Shown in pieces: positions 22,747-32,541 of a DNA stretch of 64,000 nucleotides. Source of the DNA: Burkholderia sp. Ax-1719 (lineage in GTDB: Bacteria > Pseudomonadota > Gammaproteobacteria > Burkholderiales > Burkholderiaceae). Numbering within the stretch: position 1 is the stretch's first letter; the number at the start of each line of letters is the position of its first letter. The notes under the pieces were generated by a model, which had not been told where the DNA came from, ran no database searches, and saw nothing but the letters and a program-made list of their open reading frames with translations. Both the position numbers and the translations under genes were made by a program. The stretch is taken from NCBI RefSeq assembly GCF_011753055.1, contig NZ_VWWJ01000003.1, forward strand, positions 124,001 through 188,000, in the 5' to 3' direction.

Positions 22747-24690
22747 GTGATCCGCTTCAATCAATTCAGTCTTGCCCGCGGCACCAAGCCGCTCTTCGAT
22801 CAGACCTCGTTCACCCTCAATCCAGGCGAAAAAGTCGGTCTCATCGGTGCGAACGGCGCGGGCAAATCCACGCTGTTCGCCGTGCTGCGCGGCCAGCTGC
22901 ACGCGGACGCGGGCGACTTCTCCATGCCGCCTTCGTGGTCGATTGCCCACGTCGCGCAGGAAACCCCGGCCGTCGACAAGAACGCGCTCGACTACACGCT
23001 GGACGGCGACGCTCCGTTGCGCGAGATCGAGGCGCGCATTGCCGCGGCTTCGGCCGCCCACGACGGTGCGGCCGAAGCCGAAGCGCACGCCGCCTTTGCC
23101 GACGCCGACGGTTACACCGCCCCGGCGCGCGCCGAAGCGCTGCTGCTCGGTCTGGGTTTCACGATGGACCAGACCCGCCAGCCGGTCGCCAGCTTCTCGG
23201 GCGGCTGGCGCATGCGCCTGAACCTGGCCCAGGCGCTGATGTGCCGCTCCGACCTGCTGCTGCTCGACGAACCCACGAACCACCTGGACCTGGACGCCAT
23301 CGTCTGGCTCGAAGACTGGCTGCATCGCTATCCCGGCACGCTCATCGTGATCTCGCACGACCGCGAATTCCTCGATTCGGTCTGCAATGTCACGCTGCAT
23401 CTGGAAAACCAGCAGATCAAGCGCTACGGCGGCAATTACTCGCAGTTCGAGATCCTGCGCGCGCAACAGATCGCGCTCCAGCAGAGCGCGTTCGAGAAGC
23501 AGCAGCGCACCGTCGCTCACCTGCAAAGCTTCATCGACCGTTTCAAGGCGCAGGCCACCAAGGCACGCCAGGCGCAAAGCCGCGTCAAGGCGCTGGAGAA
23601 GATGGAGCTGATCGCGCCCGCGCACGCCACCTCGCCGTTCACGTTCGAATTCCGCACGCCCGATTCCGCGCCCAATCCCATGCTGGTGATGGACCGCGTG
23701 CGCTGCGGCTATCGCGCTGAAGACGGCAGCGAAACGCCCATCGTCGAAGGCGTCGCGCTGTCGATCCAGAATGGTCAGCGCATTGGCCTGCTCGGGGCGA
23801 ATGGCCAGGGCAAGTCGACGCTCATCAAGACCCTCGCCGCCACGCTCGCGCCGCTTTCGGGCGAATTGCGCACCGGCAAGGGCCTGCAGATTGGCTATTT
23901 CGCGCAGCATCAGCTTGAAACGCTGCGTCCGGCCGACACGCCGCTCCAGCATCTCGCGCGCCTCGCGCCCGACACGCGCGAACAGGAACTGCGCGACTTC
24001 CTCGGCGGCTTCAATTTCCCCGGCGAGATGGCGACCGCGCCCATCGCCCCGTTCTCGGGTGGCGAAAAGGCGCGCCTGGCGCTGGCGCTCATCATCTGGC
24101 AAAAGCCCAATCTGCTGCTGCTCGACGAACCGACCAATCACCTGGACCTCGAAACGCGCCACGCGCTCACGATGGCGCTCGCGCAGTTCGAAGGCACGCT
24201 GATTCTGGTCTCGCACGACCGGCATCTGCTGCGCGCCACCACGGACCAGTTCATGCTGGTCGCAAAGCACCGCCTGCAGCCGTTCGACGGCGACCTGGAC
24301 GATTACCGCGACTGGCTGCTCCAGCACGCCGCGGAACAACGCGCGGCACTCAAGGCGGCGGCCGTCGGCACGGCGAATGCGGCTGCGGGTGTCGATGACG
24401 GCGTGAACCGCAAGGAGCAGCGCCGTCAGGAAGCGGAAACGCGCCAGCGTCTCGGACACCTGAAAAAGCCCTTGCAGCAAAAGATCGCCAAAATCGAAAA
24501 AGAGATGGACGCGCTCAACACGGAAAAGAGCACACTGGACGCGTTTGTCGCCGATCCAGCCAGCTACGAGGCCGCGCAAAAGAGCAAGCTGACCGAATCG
24601 ATCCGGCGTCAGGCCGAAGTTCAGTCGCGCCTCGAAGCGCTCGAAGCCGACTGGCTCGAAGCCCACGAGGAACTTGAGCAGATCGGCTGA
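22747..24690 (+). CDS. ABC-F family ATPase (YheS/Uup type)
   Basis: Soluble twin-ATPase protein of 647 residues without membrane segments. Two ABC domains carry Walker A GANGAGKST (34-42) and GANGQGKST (about 350-358), signatures SFSGGWRMRL and PFSGGEKARL, and Walker B with DEPTNHLD in both. The inter-domain linker is the long basic helical P-site tRNA interaction motif region (about 240-300). A C-terminal coiled coil follows (about 540-640). ABC-F proteins act on ribosomes; this architecture is YheS-like. Start is GTG at 22747. Confidence 0.92.
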   Translation: MIRFNQFSLARGTKPLFDQTSFTLNPGEKVGLIGANGAGKSTLFAVLRGQLHADAGDFSMPPSWSIAHVAQETPAVDKNALDYTLDGDAPLREIEARIAAASAAHDGAAEAEAHAAFADADGYTAPARAEALLLGLGFTMDQTRQPVASFSGGWRMRLNLAQALMCRSDLLLLDEPTNHLDLDAIVWLEDWLHRYPGTLIVISHDREFLDSVCNVTLHLENQQIKRYGGNYSQFEILRAQQIALQQSAFEKQQRTVAHLQSFIDRFKAQATKARQAQSRVKALEKMELIAPAHATSPFTFEFRTPDSAPNPMLVMDRVRCGYRAEDGSETPIVEGVALSIQNGQRIGLLGANGQGKSTLIKTLAATLAPLSGELRTGKGLQIGYFAQHQLETLRPADTPLQHLARLAPDTREQELRDFLGGFNFPGEMATAPIAPFSGGEKARLALALIIWQKPNLLLLDEPTNHLDLETRHALTMALAQFEGTLILVSHDRHLLRATTDQFMLVAKHRLQPFDGDLDDYRDWLLQHAAEQRAALKAAAVGTANAAAGVDDGVNRKEQRRQEAETRQRLGHLKKPLQQKIAKIEKEMDALNTEKSTLDAFVADPASYEAAQKSKLTESIRRQAEVQSRLEALEADWLEAHEELEQIG

Positions 24691-24754
24691 TCGTCCGGTC
24701 GCCTTTTTGCTGCCTCTCGCAACTTTCGCCAGCGCATCGTCAGGAGCCAACCGA

Positions 24755-25960
24755 GTGTCGACACCCGCCGCATTGCAGGGCCTACGCGTTCTCGATCTGA
24801 CCCGGCTTTTACCCGGGCCCGTAGCCACGTTGCGCCTTGCGGAAATGGGCGCGGACGTGCTCAAGATCGAGCCGCCCGGCGCTGGCGATGCGTCGCGCAC
24901 CATGATGCAGAACACGGCCGATGAACTCGCGGGGCGTCCCGGCGCGTTCTACCGGCTGGTGAATCGCGGCAAGCGCGAGACGCGGCTCGACCTGAAATCC
25001 GAAAGCGGCCGCGCCGTGCTGCTGGCGCTCGCACGCGACGCCGACGTGCTGGTCGAGAGCTTCCGGCCCGGTGTGATGGACCGGCTCGGCGTGGGTTACG
25101 AGACACTGCGCGCGGCCAACCCCAAGCTCGTCTATTGTGCGATCACGGGTTACGGCACGAACAGCCCGTTCTCGGAGCGCGCGGGCCACGACATCAACTA
25201 CATCGCCTATGCGGGCGTGCTCGATCAGATCGCCGGGCGCGACGGCGCGCCAGTGCTGCCGAATTTCCAGATCGCCGATCTGCTCGGCGGCGCGCTGTCC
25301 GCCGTCACGCAAATCCTCGCGGCGCTCTGGCAGGTGTCGCGCGGCGGCGAAGGCCGTTTCGTCGATATCTCGATGGCGCGCGAATCGCATGTCAACAACG
25401 TGGTCGCGCAAGTGGCGCTCGCCAACGACGACGCAGCGGCGCTGCAGCCCGGCGGCGGTTTGCTGAACGGCGGCGTGCCTTGCTACAACCTGTATCGCAC
25501 CCAGGACGACCGCTGGCTCGCGGTTGGCGCGCTCGAACTCAAGTTCTGGCAGGCGCTGTGCACCGCGCTCGGTCGCGAAGACTGGGCGCAGCGCCACTGG
25601 AGTCTGGGCCAGGCGATCGGCGGATCGGACGCGGCCTCGCTCACACGCGAACTGGGCGCGCTGATCGCCTCCGAAACGCTGCAAACCTGGATCGACCGGC
25701 TGGAAGTGATCGACTGTTGCGTGTCGCCGGTGCTCAAACCCGGCGAGGCCGCCAATCATCCGCTCTTCAACGCCGAGGTGTTGCAGGCCTTGCTCGACGA
25801 TATCGAGGCACAGCGCCAGGCCACCGCTCAGCCACCGGCAAGCGTGGCGCGTTTGCCCATGGGAAATACGTCGGCCGCTCCCGCCGTTTCGCCGACCAGC
25901 GCGCATCCGCAGGCAGGCCAGGGCGGCAAGAAGCCGTTCAACTATGGCCCGTGGGGCTGA
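24755..25960 (+). CDS. CaiB/BaiF family protein, alpha-methylacyl-CoA racemase type
   Basis: A 401-residue family III CoA-transferase fold protein. The conserved pair of alpha-methylacyl-CoA racemases is present: H145 in GHDINY and D175 in the following IADLLGG, which argues for racemase or epimerase activity on 2-methyl-branched acyl-CoA rather than CoA transfer. The start is GTG at 24755 with AGGAG eight bases upstream; an ATG upstream would overlap the ABC-F gene. The C-terminal 40 residues are Ala/Pro-rich and poorly conserved. The true substrate is unknown. Confidence 0.88.
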   Translation: MSTPAALQGLRVLDLTRLLPGPVATLRLAEMGADVLKIEPPGAGDASRTMMQNTADELAGRPGAFYRLVNRGKRETRLDLKSESGRAVLLALARDADVLVESFRPGVMDRLGVGYETLRAANPKLVYCAITGYGTNSPFSERAGHDINYIAYAGVLDQIAGRDGAPVLPNFQIADLLGGALSAVTQILAALWQVSRGGEGRFVDISMARESHVNNVVAQVALANDDAAALQPGGGLLNGGVPCYNLYRTQDDRWLAVGALELKFWQALCTALGREDWAQRHWSLGQAIGGSDAASLTRELGALIASETLQTWIDRLEVIDCCVSPVLKPGEAANHPLFNAEVLQALLDDIEAQRQATAQPPASVARLPMGNTSAAPAVSPTSAHPQAGQGGKKPFNYGPWG

Positions 25961-26023
25961 GTCGGACTAAGTCAGTCTGAATCGCGCTGAGAAGCCAGGC
26001 AGAAAATCCGCCGACAAAAACAG

Positions 26024-26048
26024 CAATGGGCGCATCGTGCGCCCATTG
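26024..26048 (-). terminator. Terminator between the CaiB gene and the DUF2866-like gene
   Basis: An 11-bp perfect stem (CAATGGGCGCA / TGCGCCCATTG) with a TCG loop lies between converging genes. On the minus strand it is followed by CTGTTTTTG; on the plus strand by TCTTGTC. It therefore best fits termination of the minus-strand gene. Confidence 0.8.
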
Positions 26049-26076
26049 TCTTGTCAGCTTCTGGAAAACCGCGCGC

Positions 26077-26340
26077 CTAGCGTCGCGGCAAGGTCTGGCG
26101 CGGTGCGCGCTCGTCGTCATAAAGCACGTGCTTGCGGCCTTCGATATGGTGGGAGATGGTGCTGCGCACCTGCGCGGCGGTCACATTGCCGGCGACCACC
26201 TGACGCGAGATGCGGCCGTCGCCGTCGATCCATTCGACGATGCGGCAACTGCTGCCCCAAGGCTGCATGAGCGGCTCGGAGACCCGGCAGCCGCGCACGA
26301 CGATCGAACTGCCGCCAATGGACGTTTCTGTCTGTTTCAA
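26077..26340 (-). CDS. Small conserved protein, DUF2866-like
   Basis: An 87-residue protein that I tentatively place in DUF2866, a small family of Burkholderiaceae without known function. The middle (GCRVSEPLMQPWGSSCRIVEW) looks folded; the C-terminus is basic. There is no signal peptide or membrane helix. The start codon would be TTG at 26340, with AAAGGA at correct spacing; no ATG fits the frame. It lies alone between two terminator-bounded units, downstream of radA on the same strand. Confidence 0.65.
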   Translation of the reverse strand: MKQTETSIGGSSIVVRGCRVSEPLMQPWGSSCRIVEWIDGDGRISRQVVAGNVTAAQVRSTISHHIEGRKHVLYDDERAPRQTLPRR

Positions 26341-26494
26341 AGTCGCTATCCTTTCCGCTGAATGCGGGGTTGCTCATTCGGGCAAGGATAGGGAAATCGC
26401 AAAACTTTCTGGTTACAGCGCGCGCCAGGGTTGTTACTAATCATTACGCGCCAGACCGCGCCTGCGCAAGGCATTTCCGGCGCCCGGACAACGC

Positions 26495-27871
26495 TTACTC
26501 GAACTCGCGCACGCGATCGATCGCCTCTTCAATCCGCTCGACGGCGATCACATTCAAACCTTCGATTGGCTGTTTCGGCGCGTTGGCGCGGGGAATCAGC
26601 GCACAGGTAAAACCAAGCTTCGCGGCTTCCTTCAGACGATCCTGGCCGCGCGGCGAGGGTCGGATCTCACCCGCCAGCCCGACTTCACCGAAAACGATCA
26701 GACCCTTTGGCAACGCCTTGTTACGCATCGAGGAATGAATGGACAGCAGCACGGCCAGATCCGCCGCCGGTTCGGTGATCTTCACGCCGCCCACCGCGTT
26801 GAGGAACACGTCCTGATCGAAGCAGGCGATGCCCGCGTGACGGTGCAACACCGCTAGCAGCAGCGCGAGGCGGTTCTGCTCAAGACCCACGGCCAGGCGG
26901 CGCGGGTTAGGCACCTGCGCCGTATCGACCAGCGCCTGCACTTCCACCAGCAGCGGCCGCGAGCCTTCCTGCGTCACCATCACGCAGGAACCCGGCACGC
27001 TCTGTTCGTGCTGCGACAGAAACAGAGCGGAAGGATTCGCCACACCGCGTAAGCCTTTTTCCGTCATCGCGAACACGCCGAGTTCGTTGACCGCGCCAAA
27101 GCGGTTCTTGAACGCGCGCACCAGACGGAACGACGAATGCGTGTCGCCCTCGAAGTACAGCACCGTATCGACGATATGTTCCAGCACGCGCGGCCCGGCG
27201 AGGTTGCCCTCCTTTGTGACGTGCCCGACCATGATGATCGACGTGCCCGACTGCTTGGCAATGCGCGTGAGTTGCGCCGCGCATTCACGCACTTGCGCGA
27301 CCGAGCCAGGCGCGGACGTCAGCGCTTCGGAATAGATGGTCTGGATCGAGTCGATCACGGCGACGTCGGGCTTCTCGGCTTCGATGGTCGCCTGGATTTT
27401 TTCGAGCTGGATTTCGGCGAGGAGCTGAAGATCGTTCATCTTCGAGCCTTGCTCCAGCAGCCCAAGCCGTTGCGCGCGCAACGCAATCTGCGCGGCGGAT
27501 TCCTCGCCGCTCACATAGAGCGAGCGACGGTCGGCGGCAATTTCCGCGAGCGATTGCAGCAGCAGCGTCGACTTGCCGATGCCCGGATCGCCGCCGATCA
27601 ACACTACGCCGCCCGCAACGAGACCGCCGCCCAGCACGCGATCGAATTCGCCGATGCCCGAGGTGAAGCGCGGCACATCCGAGGCTTCGATATCGGCTAG
27701 GCGACGCACCGGCGCGCTCTTGGCGAGCGCCTGAAAACGATGGTTGCCGGCCGGCTCCGCGACGCTTTCCACCAGTGTGTTCCATGCGTTGCACGCGGGA
27801 CATTGCCCTTGCCACTTGTGCACCTGCCCGCCGCATTCGGTGCAGATATAGACCGTCTTCGCCTTCGCCAT
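26495..27871 (-). CDS. radA: DNA repair protein RadA
   Basis: RecA-like ATPase and branch-migration helicase acting in recombinational repair. The 458-residue protein has a C4 zinc finger (C10, C13, C24, C27), Walker A GGDPGIGKST (93-102), the RadA-specific KNRFG motif (about 255) and a C-terminal Lon-protease-like domain without the catalytic serine function. It follows alr by 61 bp on the same strand and is probably cotranscribed with it. Confidence 0.97.
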   Translation of the reverse strand: MAKAKTVYICTECGGQVHKWQGQCPACNAWNTLVESVAEPAGNHRFQALAKSAPVRRLADIEASDVPRFTSGIGEFDRVLGGGLVAGGVVLIGGDPGIGKSTLLLQSLAEIAADRRSLYVSGEESAAQIALRAQRLGLLEQGSKMNDLQLLAEIQLEKIQATIEAEKPDVAVIDSIQTIYSEALTSAPGSVAQVRECAAQLTRIAKQSGTSIIMVGHVTKEGNLAGPRVLEHIVDTVLYFEGDTHSSFRLVRAFKNRFGAVNELGVFAMTEKGLRGVANPSALFLSQHEQSVPGSCVMVTQEGSRPLLVEVQALVDTAQVPNPRRLAVGLEQNRLALLLAVLHRHAGIACFDQDVFLNAVGGVKITEPAADLAVLLSIHSSMRNKALPKGLIVFGEVGLAGEIRPSPRGQDRLKEAAKLGFTCALIPRANAPKQPIEGLNVIAVERIEEAIDRVREFE

Positions 27872-27932
27872 GCCTGTTTTGTACCGCTCGCTGATGCGTT
27901 TATATAGAGATCAATCGGGAAAAAAGAGGCGC

Positions 27933-29003
27933 TTATTCCGCGCGCACCGGCACACGCGGTGCAACCGCGCACATCAACTCGTAGCCGATGGTGCCGCAGG
28001 ACGCCGCCACGTCATCGATCGGCAGATTTGCGCCCCACAGTTCGACGCGCGTGCCCATGCCCGCTTGCGGAACCGGCGTGAGATCGACGGTAATCATGTC
28101 CATCGAGACGCGTCCGACGATGCGCGTGCGCACGCCATCGACGATCACGGGCGTGCCTTCGGGCGCGATGCGCGGATAGCCGTCCGCGTAACCGCAGGCG
28201 ACCACGCCGATGCGCATGGTCTTGCGCGCCGTGAAGGTCGAACCGTAGCCGACGGTCTGGCCTTCCGCCACGGTCTGCGTGCCGATGATTTCCGAGGCGA
28301 GCGTCATGGCCGGCTGCAGGCCGGTGCCATCGAGCGCCGTTGCCACGCCCGAAGGCGACGCACCATACAGAATGATGCCGGGACGCACCCAGTCGAAATG
28401 CGACGTCGGATGCCAGAGCGTGGCCGCCGAATTCGCGAGGCTGCGCGTGCCCGCGATGCCTTGCGCGCCGCGCTCGAATGCTTCCATTTGCTCGGCGATG
28501 CCGCGCGGGGCGTCGGCGTCCGAAAAGTGCGTCATCAGCGTGATCTGGCCAATGCCGGGACAGGCGCGCGCGCGCTCCCAGGCGGCGCGGTATTTCTCAG
28601 GCGAATAACCTAGCCGGTTCATGCCGCTATTCATCTTGAGCTGCACGTTGACCGGCTTCGAAAGGCGCGCCATTTCCAGCATGCGCATCTGCTCGTCGCA
28701 ATGCACGACCGTCGTGAGGCTGTAGCGATCGATCACGTCGATGTCGGTCGGCCGGAAAAAGCCTTCGAGCAGCAGGATCGGACCGGCCCAGCCGAGTTCA
28801 CGCAGTTTCACCGCTTCTTCGAGATCGAGCAGACCGAAACCGTCGGTTGCGCGCAGACCCGGAAAAGCGCGCGCGAGCCCGTGGCCGTAGGCGTTGGCCT
28901 TGACGACGGCCCAGATTTTCGACTTTGGCGCGTATTTCCGGACGACGGAGAGATTATTGGCGAGGGCGGCGGTATGGATCGTGGCTGAGAGGGGGCGCGG
29001 CAT
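27933..29003 (-). CDS. alr: Alanine racemase
   Basis: PLP enzyme that makes D-alanine for peptidoglycan. The 356-residue protein carries the PLP lysine K35 in VKANAYGHG, the opposite-face catalytic tyrosine in [10 protein letters not shown], and the DMITVDLT segment near the C-terminus. Length is normal. Whether the enzyme is the biosynthetic (Alr) or catabolic (DadX) form cannot be decided; no dadA is adjacent, which favours the biosynthetic role. Divergent from lplT; radA follows. Confidence 0.95.
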   Translation of the reverse strand: MPRPLSATIHTAALANNLSVVRKYAPKSKIWAVVKANAYGHGLARAFPGLRATDGFGLLDLEEAVKLRELGWAGPILLLEGFFRPTDIDVIDRYSLTTVVHCDEQMRMLEMARLSKPVNVQLKMNSGMNRLGYSPEKYRAAWERARACPGIGQITLMTHFSDADAPRGIAEQMEAFERGAQGIAGTRSLANSAATLWHPTSHFDWVRPGIILYGASPSGVATALDGTGLQPAMTLASEIIGTQTVAEGQTVGYGSTFTARKTMRIGVVACGYADGYPRIAPEGTPVIVDGVRTRIVGRVSMDMITVDLTPVPQAGMGTRVELWGANLPIDDVAASCGTIGYELMCAVAPRVPVRAE

Positions 29004-29221
29004 GGGAGTTTTTTCGCAAAGACGCTTTCGAATCAGGAGCTTACAGGGTGTTTTCAGCGCCCGGCAGGCCCGCCAGGTGGGCGGTCAAGGAATGTGCTAG
29101 TCCGAATACAGCTATTTTCGTGATATAAAGCCCTGCGCACAACCCATTTCGAACGTAATAAGCCCGGATGCCTCCACCCGTCCGGGGCGGACGGACCGCA
29201 GCGAGGACAGCATCGCATCAG

Positions 29222-30532
29222 ATGAAAAAAGGCTTTTACACCATCATGGCCGCGCAGTTTTTTTCGTCGTTGGCCGACAATGCGCTCCTCATCGCTGCGA
29301 TTGCACTGCTGAAAGACCTCCACGCTCCGAACTGGATGACGCCGCTGCTCAAGCTGTTCTTCGTCCTGTCCTACGTCGTTCTTGCCGCCTTCGTCGGCGC
29401 CTTCGCTGATTCGCGCCCCAAAGGGCGCGTCATGTTCATCACCAATACCATTAAGGTTGTCGGCTGCGCCATGATGCTGGCCGGCACGCATCCGCTATTG
29501 GCCTATGGCGTGGTGGGTTTTGGCGCGGCGGCCTATTCGCCGGCCAAGTACGGCATTCTCACCGAACTACTCCCGCCTGAGCGCCTCGTCGCCGCCAATG
29601 GCTGGATCGAGGGCACCACGGTCGGTTCGATCATTCTCGGCACGGTATTGGGCGGCGCGCTGATCAGCCCGCACATCGCCGCGCACGTAATCCGCCACAC
29701 GCCCGCCTCGATCAACACCCCCGCCGAAGCCGCGATGCTCGTGATCATGGGCATCTATGTGATCGCCGCTCTCTTCAATCTGCGTATTCCCGATACCGGC
29801 GCGCGCTATCCGCGCCAGGAACACGGGGTATTCCGCCTCATCACCGATTTCGCCGACTGTTTCAACACGCTCTGGCACGACAAGCTCGGGCAGATTTCGC
29901 TTGCCGTGACGACGCTGTTCTGGGGCGCGGGCGCGACGCTGCAATTCATCGTGCTCAAATGGGCCGAAGTGTCGCTGGGCATGTCGCTGTCCGAAGGGGC
30001 GGTGTTGCAGGCCGTGGTGGCCGTGGGCGTGGCCGCGGGCGCAATGATCGCCGCCGCACGCATTCCACTGAAGAAATCGCTCTCCGTGCTGCCGGTCGGC
30101 ATCATGATGGGTATCGCCGTGATGATCATGGCGTTCTACACGCGCAATCTGTTTCCGCCGCATTGGGGTCTGCATATCGGCCATATGCGCGTGCCGGGTT
30201 ATCTGCTGCTCGCGTATCTGTTCCTGATGGTGGTGGGCGCGCTCTCTGGTTTCTTCGTCGTGCCGATGAACGCCCTGCTCCAGCATCGCGGCCACGTGCT
30301 GCTTTCCGCCGGTCATTCGATCGCCGTGCAGAATTTCAACGAGAACCTCTCGGTGCTCGTGATGCTGTGCCTCTACGCCGTGCTGGTCTGGCTCGACGTG
30401 CCGGTCGCCATCGTGATCGTGCTGTTCGGCACCTTCGTCTGCCTCATGATGTGGCTCGTGATGCGCCGTCATCAGGCCAATCAACGCGCGTTCGACTCCG
30501 TCGCGCTGATCGGCGAAAATCACCGGCATTGA
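29222..30532 (+). CDS. lplT: Lysophospholipid transporter LplT
   Basis: MFS-type inner-membrane protein of 436 residues with about 12 transmembrane segments, moving lysophospholipids inward for re-acylation. The N-terminus MKKGFYTIMAAQFFSSLADNA and the YSPAKYGILTELLP motif are typical of LplT. In E. coli it is cotranscribed with the acyltransferase aas; no aas is present here, so re-acylation must be provided from elsewhere. The ATG at 29222 is chosen because it starts right before the first membrane helix. Confidence 0.92.
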   Translation: MKKGFYTIMAAQFFSSLADNALLIAAIALLKDLHAPNWMTPLLKLFFVLSYVVLAAFVGAFADSRPKGRVMFITNTIKVVGCAMMLAGTHPLLAYGVVGFGAAAYSPAKYGILTELLPPERLVAANGWIEGTTVGSIILGTVLGGALISPHIAAHVIRHTPASINTPAEAAMLVIMGIYVIAALFNLRIPDTGARYPRQEHGVFRLITDFADCFNTLWHDKLGQISLAVTTLFWGAGATLQFIVLKWAEVSLGMSLSEGAVLQAVVAVGVAAGAMIAAARIPLKKSLSVLPVGIMMGIAVMIMAFYTRNLFPPHWGLHIGHMRVPGYLLLAYLFLMVVGALSGFFVVPMNALLQHRGHVLLSAGHSIAVQNFNENLSVLVMLCLYAVLVWLDVPVAIVIVLFGTFVCLMMWLVMRRHQANQRAFDSVALIGENHRH

Positions 30533-30665
30533 TGGCGGCGGCGCGCACCGCAATGCCGCGCGCGCCGTCATTCACCGCTCATTCGCCAACCCGACTCTTT
30601 CCAGCGCCAGCGCAAACGCGGCCTCGACACCGAAGCCCCGCGCGCGGCGCGTTCGCGACGCTGAC

Positions 30666-31472
30666 ATGACCACTCCGATCTCCAACGTCCTCACCATCGC
30701 CGGTTCCGACTCCGGCGGCGGCGCGGGCATCCAGGCCGACCTCAAGGCGTTCTCCGCGCTCGGCGCCTATGGCGCGAGCGTCATCACCGCGCTCACGGCG
30801 CAGAACACGCGTGGCGTCACCGCGATCCACGCGCCCGATCCCGCTTTCGTGACCGCGCAACTCGACGCCGTATTCGACGATATCCGCATCGACGCCGTGA
30901 AGATCGGCATGCTCGCCAATGCGCCAATCGTGCGCGCGGTCGCCGATGCGCTGCGCCGCCACAAGCCGACGCGCATCGTGCTCGATACGGTGATGATTTC
31001 GAAGAGCAATCACGCGCTGCTCGCGCCCGAGGCCGTGGCCGCGCTGCGCGAGGAATTGCTGCCGCTCGCGGGCATCGTCACGCCGAATCTGCCGGAAGCG
31101 GCGGCGCTGCTGGGCGTGGAGCCCGCCACCGACGAAGCCGCGATGGTCGAGCAAGGCGAGGCGCTGCGCGCGCTCGGTGCGCAGGCGGTGTTGATGAAAG
31201 GCGGCCACTTGGGCAGCGCCGACAGCCCCGACTGGCTGATCGAAGCCGCCGGCACCTTGCGGCTGGGCGGCCCGCGCATTCCGGTGACGAACACTCATGG
31301 CACCGGCTGCACCCTGTCTTCGGCGATTGCCGCGCTGTGGCCGCAGCAGCCGACGCTCGCGGATGCCGTCGCGCAGGCCAAGACGTATCTGACGGGCGCG
31401 CTCGAAGCGAGCGACAGGCTCGACGTGGGTCACGGCGTCGGCCCCGTGCATCACTTCTGGCGGTGGTGGTAA
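30666..31472 (+). CDS. thiD: Hydroxymethylpyrimidine / phosphomethylpyrimidine kinase
   Basis: Makes HMP pyrophosphate for thiamine synthesis in two phosphorylations. The 268-residue ribokinase-fold protein has the [16 protein letters not shown]-terminus, the [12 protein letters not shown] segment and the anion hole with catalytic aspartate region [12 protein letters not shown]. No other thi gene is adjacent and no TPP riboswitch is apparent in the 133 bp upstream. It ends close to the converging DUF1853 gene. Confidence 0.95.
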   Translation: MTTPISNVLTIAGSDSGGGAGIQADLKAFSALGAYGASVITALTAQNTRGVTAIHAPDPAFVTAQLDAVFDDIRIDAVKIGMLANAPIVRAVADALRRHKPTRIVLDTVMISKSNHALLAPEAVAALREELLPLAGIVTPNLPEAAALLGVEPATDEAAMVEQGEALRALGAQAVLMKGGHLGSADSPDWLIEAAGTLRLGGPRIPVTNTHGTGCTLSSAIAALWPQQPTLADAVAQAKTYLTGALEASDRLDVGHGVGPVHHFWRWW

Positions 31473-31482
31473 GCCGTTTGCC

Positions 31483-32541
31483 TTACTGGCGCGCGTAGGC
31501 CCGCGCTCGCTCCGGCCAGTCGTCCGGGACGATGAAGCCGCGCGAGCGCTCCACGTAACCGCCCGTCCCATCGGCGGCAAAAGCAGCGACCATCGCCGGC
31601 TCATGGGGGCGCGCGAGATTCGCGAAAAGCGCGCCGGGATCGGATGGTCCATCCACCTCTGTGAGCGACGCCTTGGCGGCTGCATCGCGGCCGCTTTCCT
31701 GAGGCTCGCTGACTTGGCTGTTAGTTGCGATAGAAGGCCGACACGGAAGATGACGCGGTGCGAGCCATGTCAGCCTCGGCAGCACGCTCCAGCCATCGAC
31801 GTTCGAACGCTGCGCGAAAGCCATCCAGTCGGCGTGCGTCACCCACCAGCCGCGGCCGTGCGCCTGCGTCAATTCCGGCGCATCCACCGAGTGCCCATCG
31901 GCGCGATAGAACAGCCATCCTTTGATGAACATCTGCGCGTGCCACGGCCCCGCAAAGCCCAGCGATGCAAACTCGGGCCGCTCGCTCAATCGCAATTGAT
32001 GGTCGCGCAGATGCGCAAATTTCAGATCGAGGCGGTCACGCAGATTCGGCCCGACGTAATCCGCGAGCCGTGAGACTTCTCCCTCGGGCGCGCCTGCATG
32101 CAGAAAGCACTTCACCGCGAGCTCCCAGTGCAGGCGCTCGCCCGCATCGGTCTCAAGCAGGAAATCGCACTCGCCTATCGTCCTGCCCTCGCCGCGCAGC
32201 GCGACGTTCGCGGCAATCAGGCGCGCATGCGGCGCGTTCTCCAGATACCAGGCGAGCAAGGTTTCGGCGTAGCGGCCAAGACGCGTGATGCGCGCACCGG
32301 CTAACACTTCATGCAGGCAGGAAGGTTCGCGATCGAGTTGCGCAAGCCACGCGATGACGCGCTCCATGCCCGCGTCGCTCGACCACGTTTGGGCGACCGG
32401 CATGTGCGGCTGGGCGCGCAACAGATCGGCGCTGAATAGCAACCATGCGAGGTCGCGCACGGCGGGATCGGCATAACGGTCAACCACCGATTCCGCGAGC
32501 GGCCCGCCTTGATCGTCTCGCACGGGCCGCGCGGTGCTCAT
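31483..32541 (-). CDS. DUF1853 family protein
   Basis: A 352-residue protein matching the DUF1853 family of proteobacteria by its start (ADPAVRDLAWLL), the ARITRLGRYAETLLAWYLE stretch and the GRTIGECDFLLE segment. The last, with an acidic residue and LHWELAVKCFLH after it, resembles a PD-(D/E)xK nuclease core (D-x(n)-E-x-K); this is my inference from the motif pattern. No signal or membrane segment. It overlaps the uracil-DNA glycosylase gene by 4 bp and ends a set of four overlapping genes. Confidence 0.78.
   Translation of the reverse strand: MSTARPVRDDQGGPLAESVVDRYADPAVRDLAWLLFSADLLRAQPHMPVAQTWSSDAGMERVIAWLAQLDREPSCLHEVLAGARITRLGRYAETLLAWYLENAPHARLIAANVALRGEGRTIGECDFLLETDAGERLHWELAVKCFLHAGAPEGEVSRLADYVGPNLRDRLDLKFAHLRDHQLRLSERPEFASLGFAGPWHAQMFIKGWLFYRADGHSVDAPELTQAHGRGWWVTHADWMAFAQRSNVDGWSVLPRLTWLAPRHLPCRPSIATNSQVSEPQESGRDAAAKASLTEVDGPSDPGALFANLARPHEPAMVAAFAADGTGGYVERSRGFIVPDDWPERARAYARQ

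Noticed and set aside
26117..26377. Alternative frame over the small DUF2866-like gene starting MSNPAFSG
   Set aside because: It has an ATG, but after 20 codons the product becomes Arg/His-rich antiphase sequence, while the TTG frame gives the conserved-looking protein.
30533..30665. TPP riboswitch before thiD
   Set aside because: The gap is only 133 bp and I see none of the conserved CUGAGA or ACCUGA-type core.
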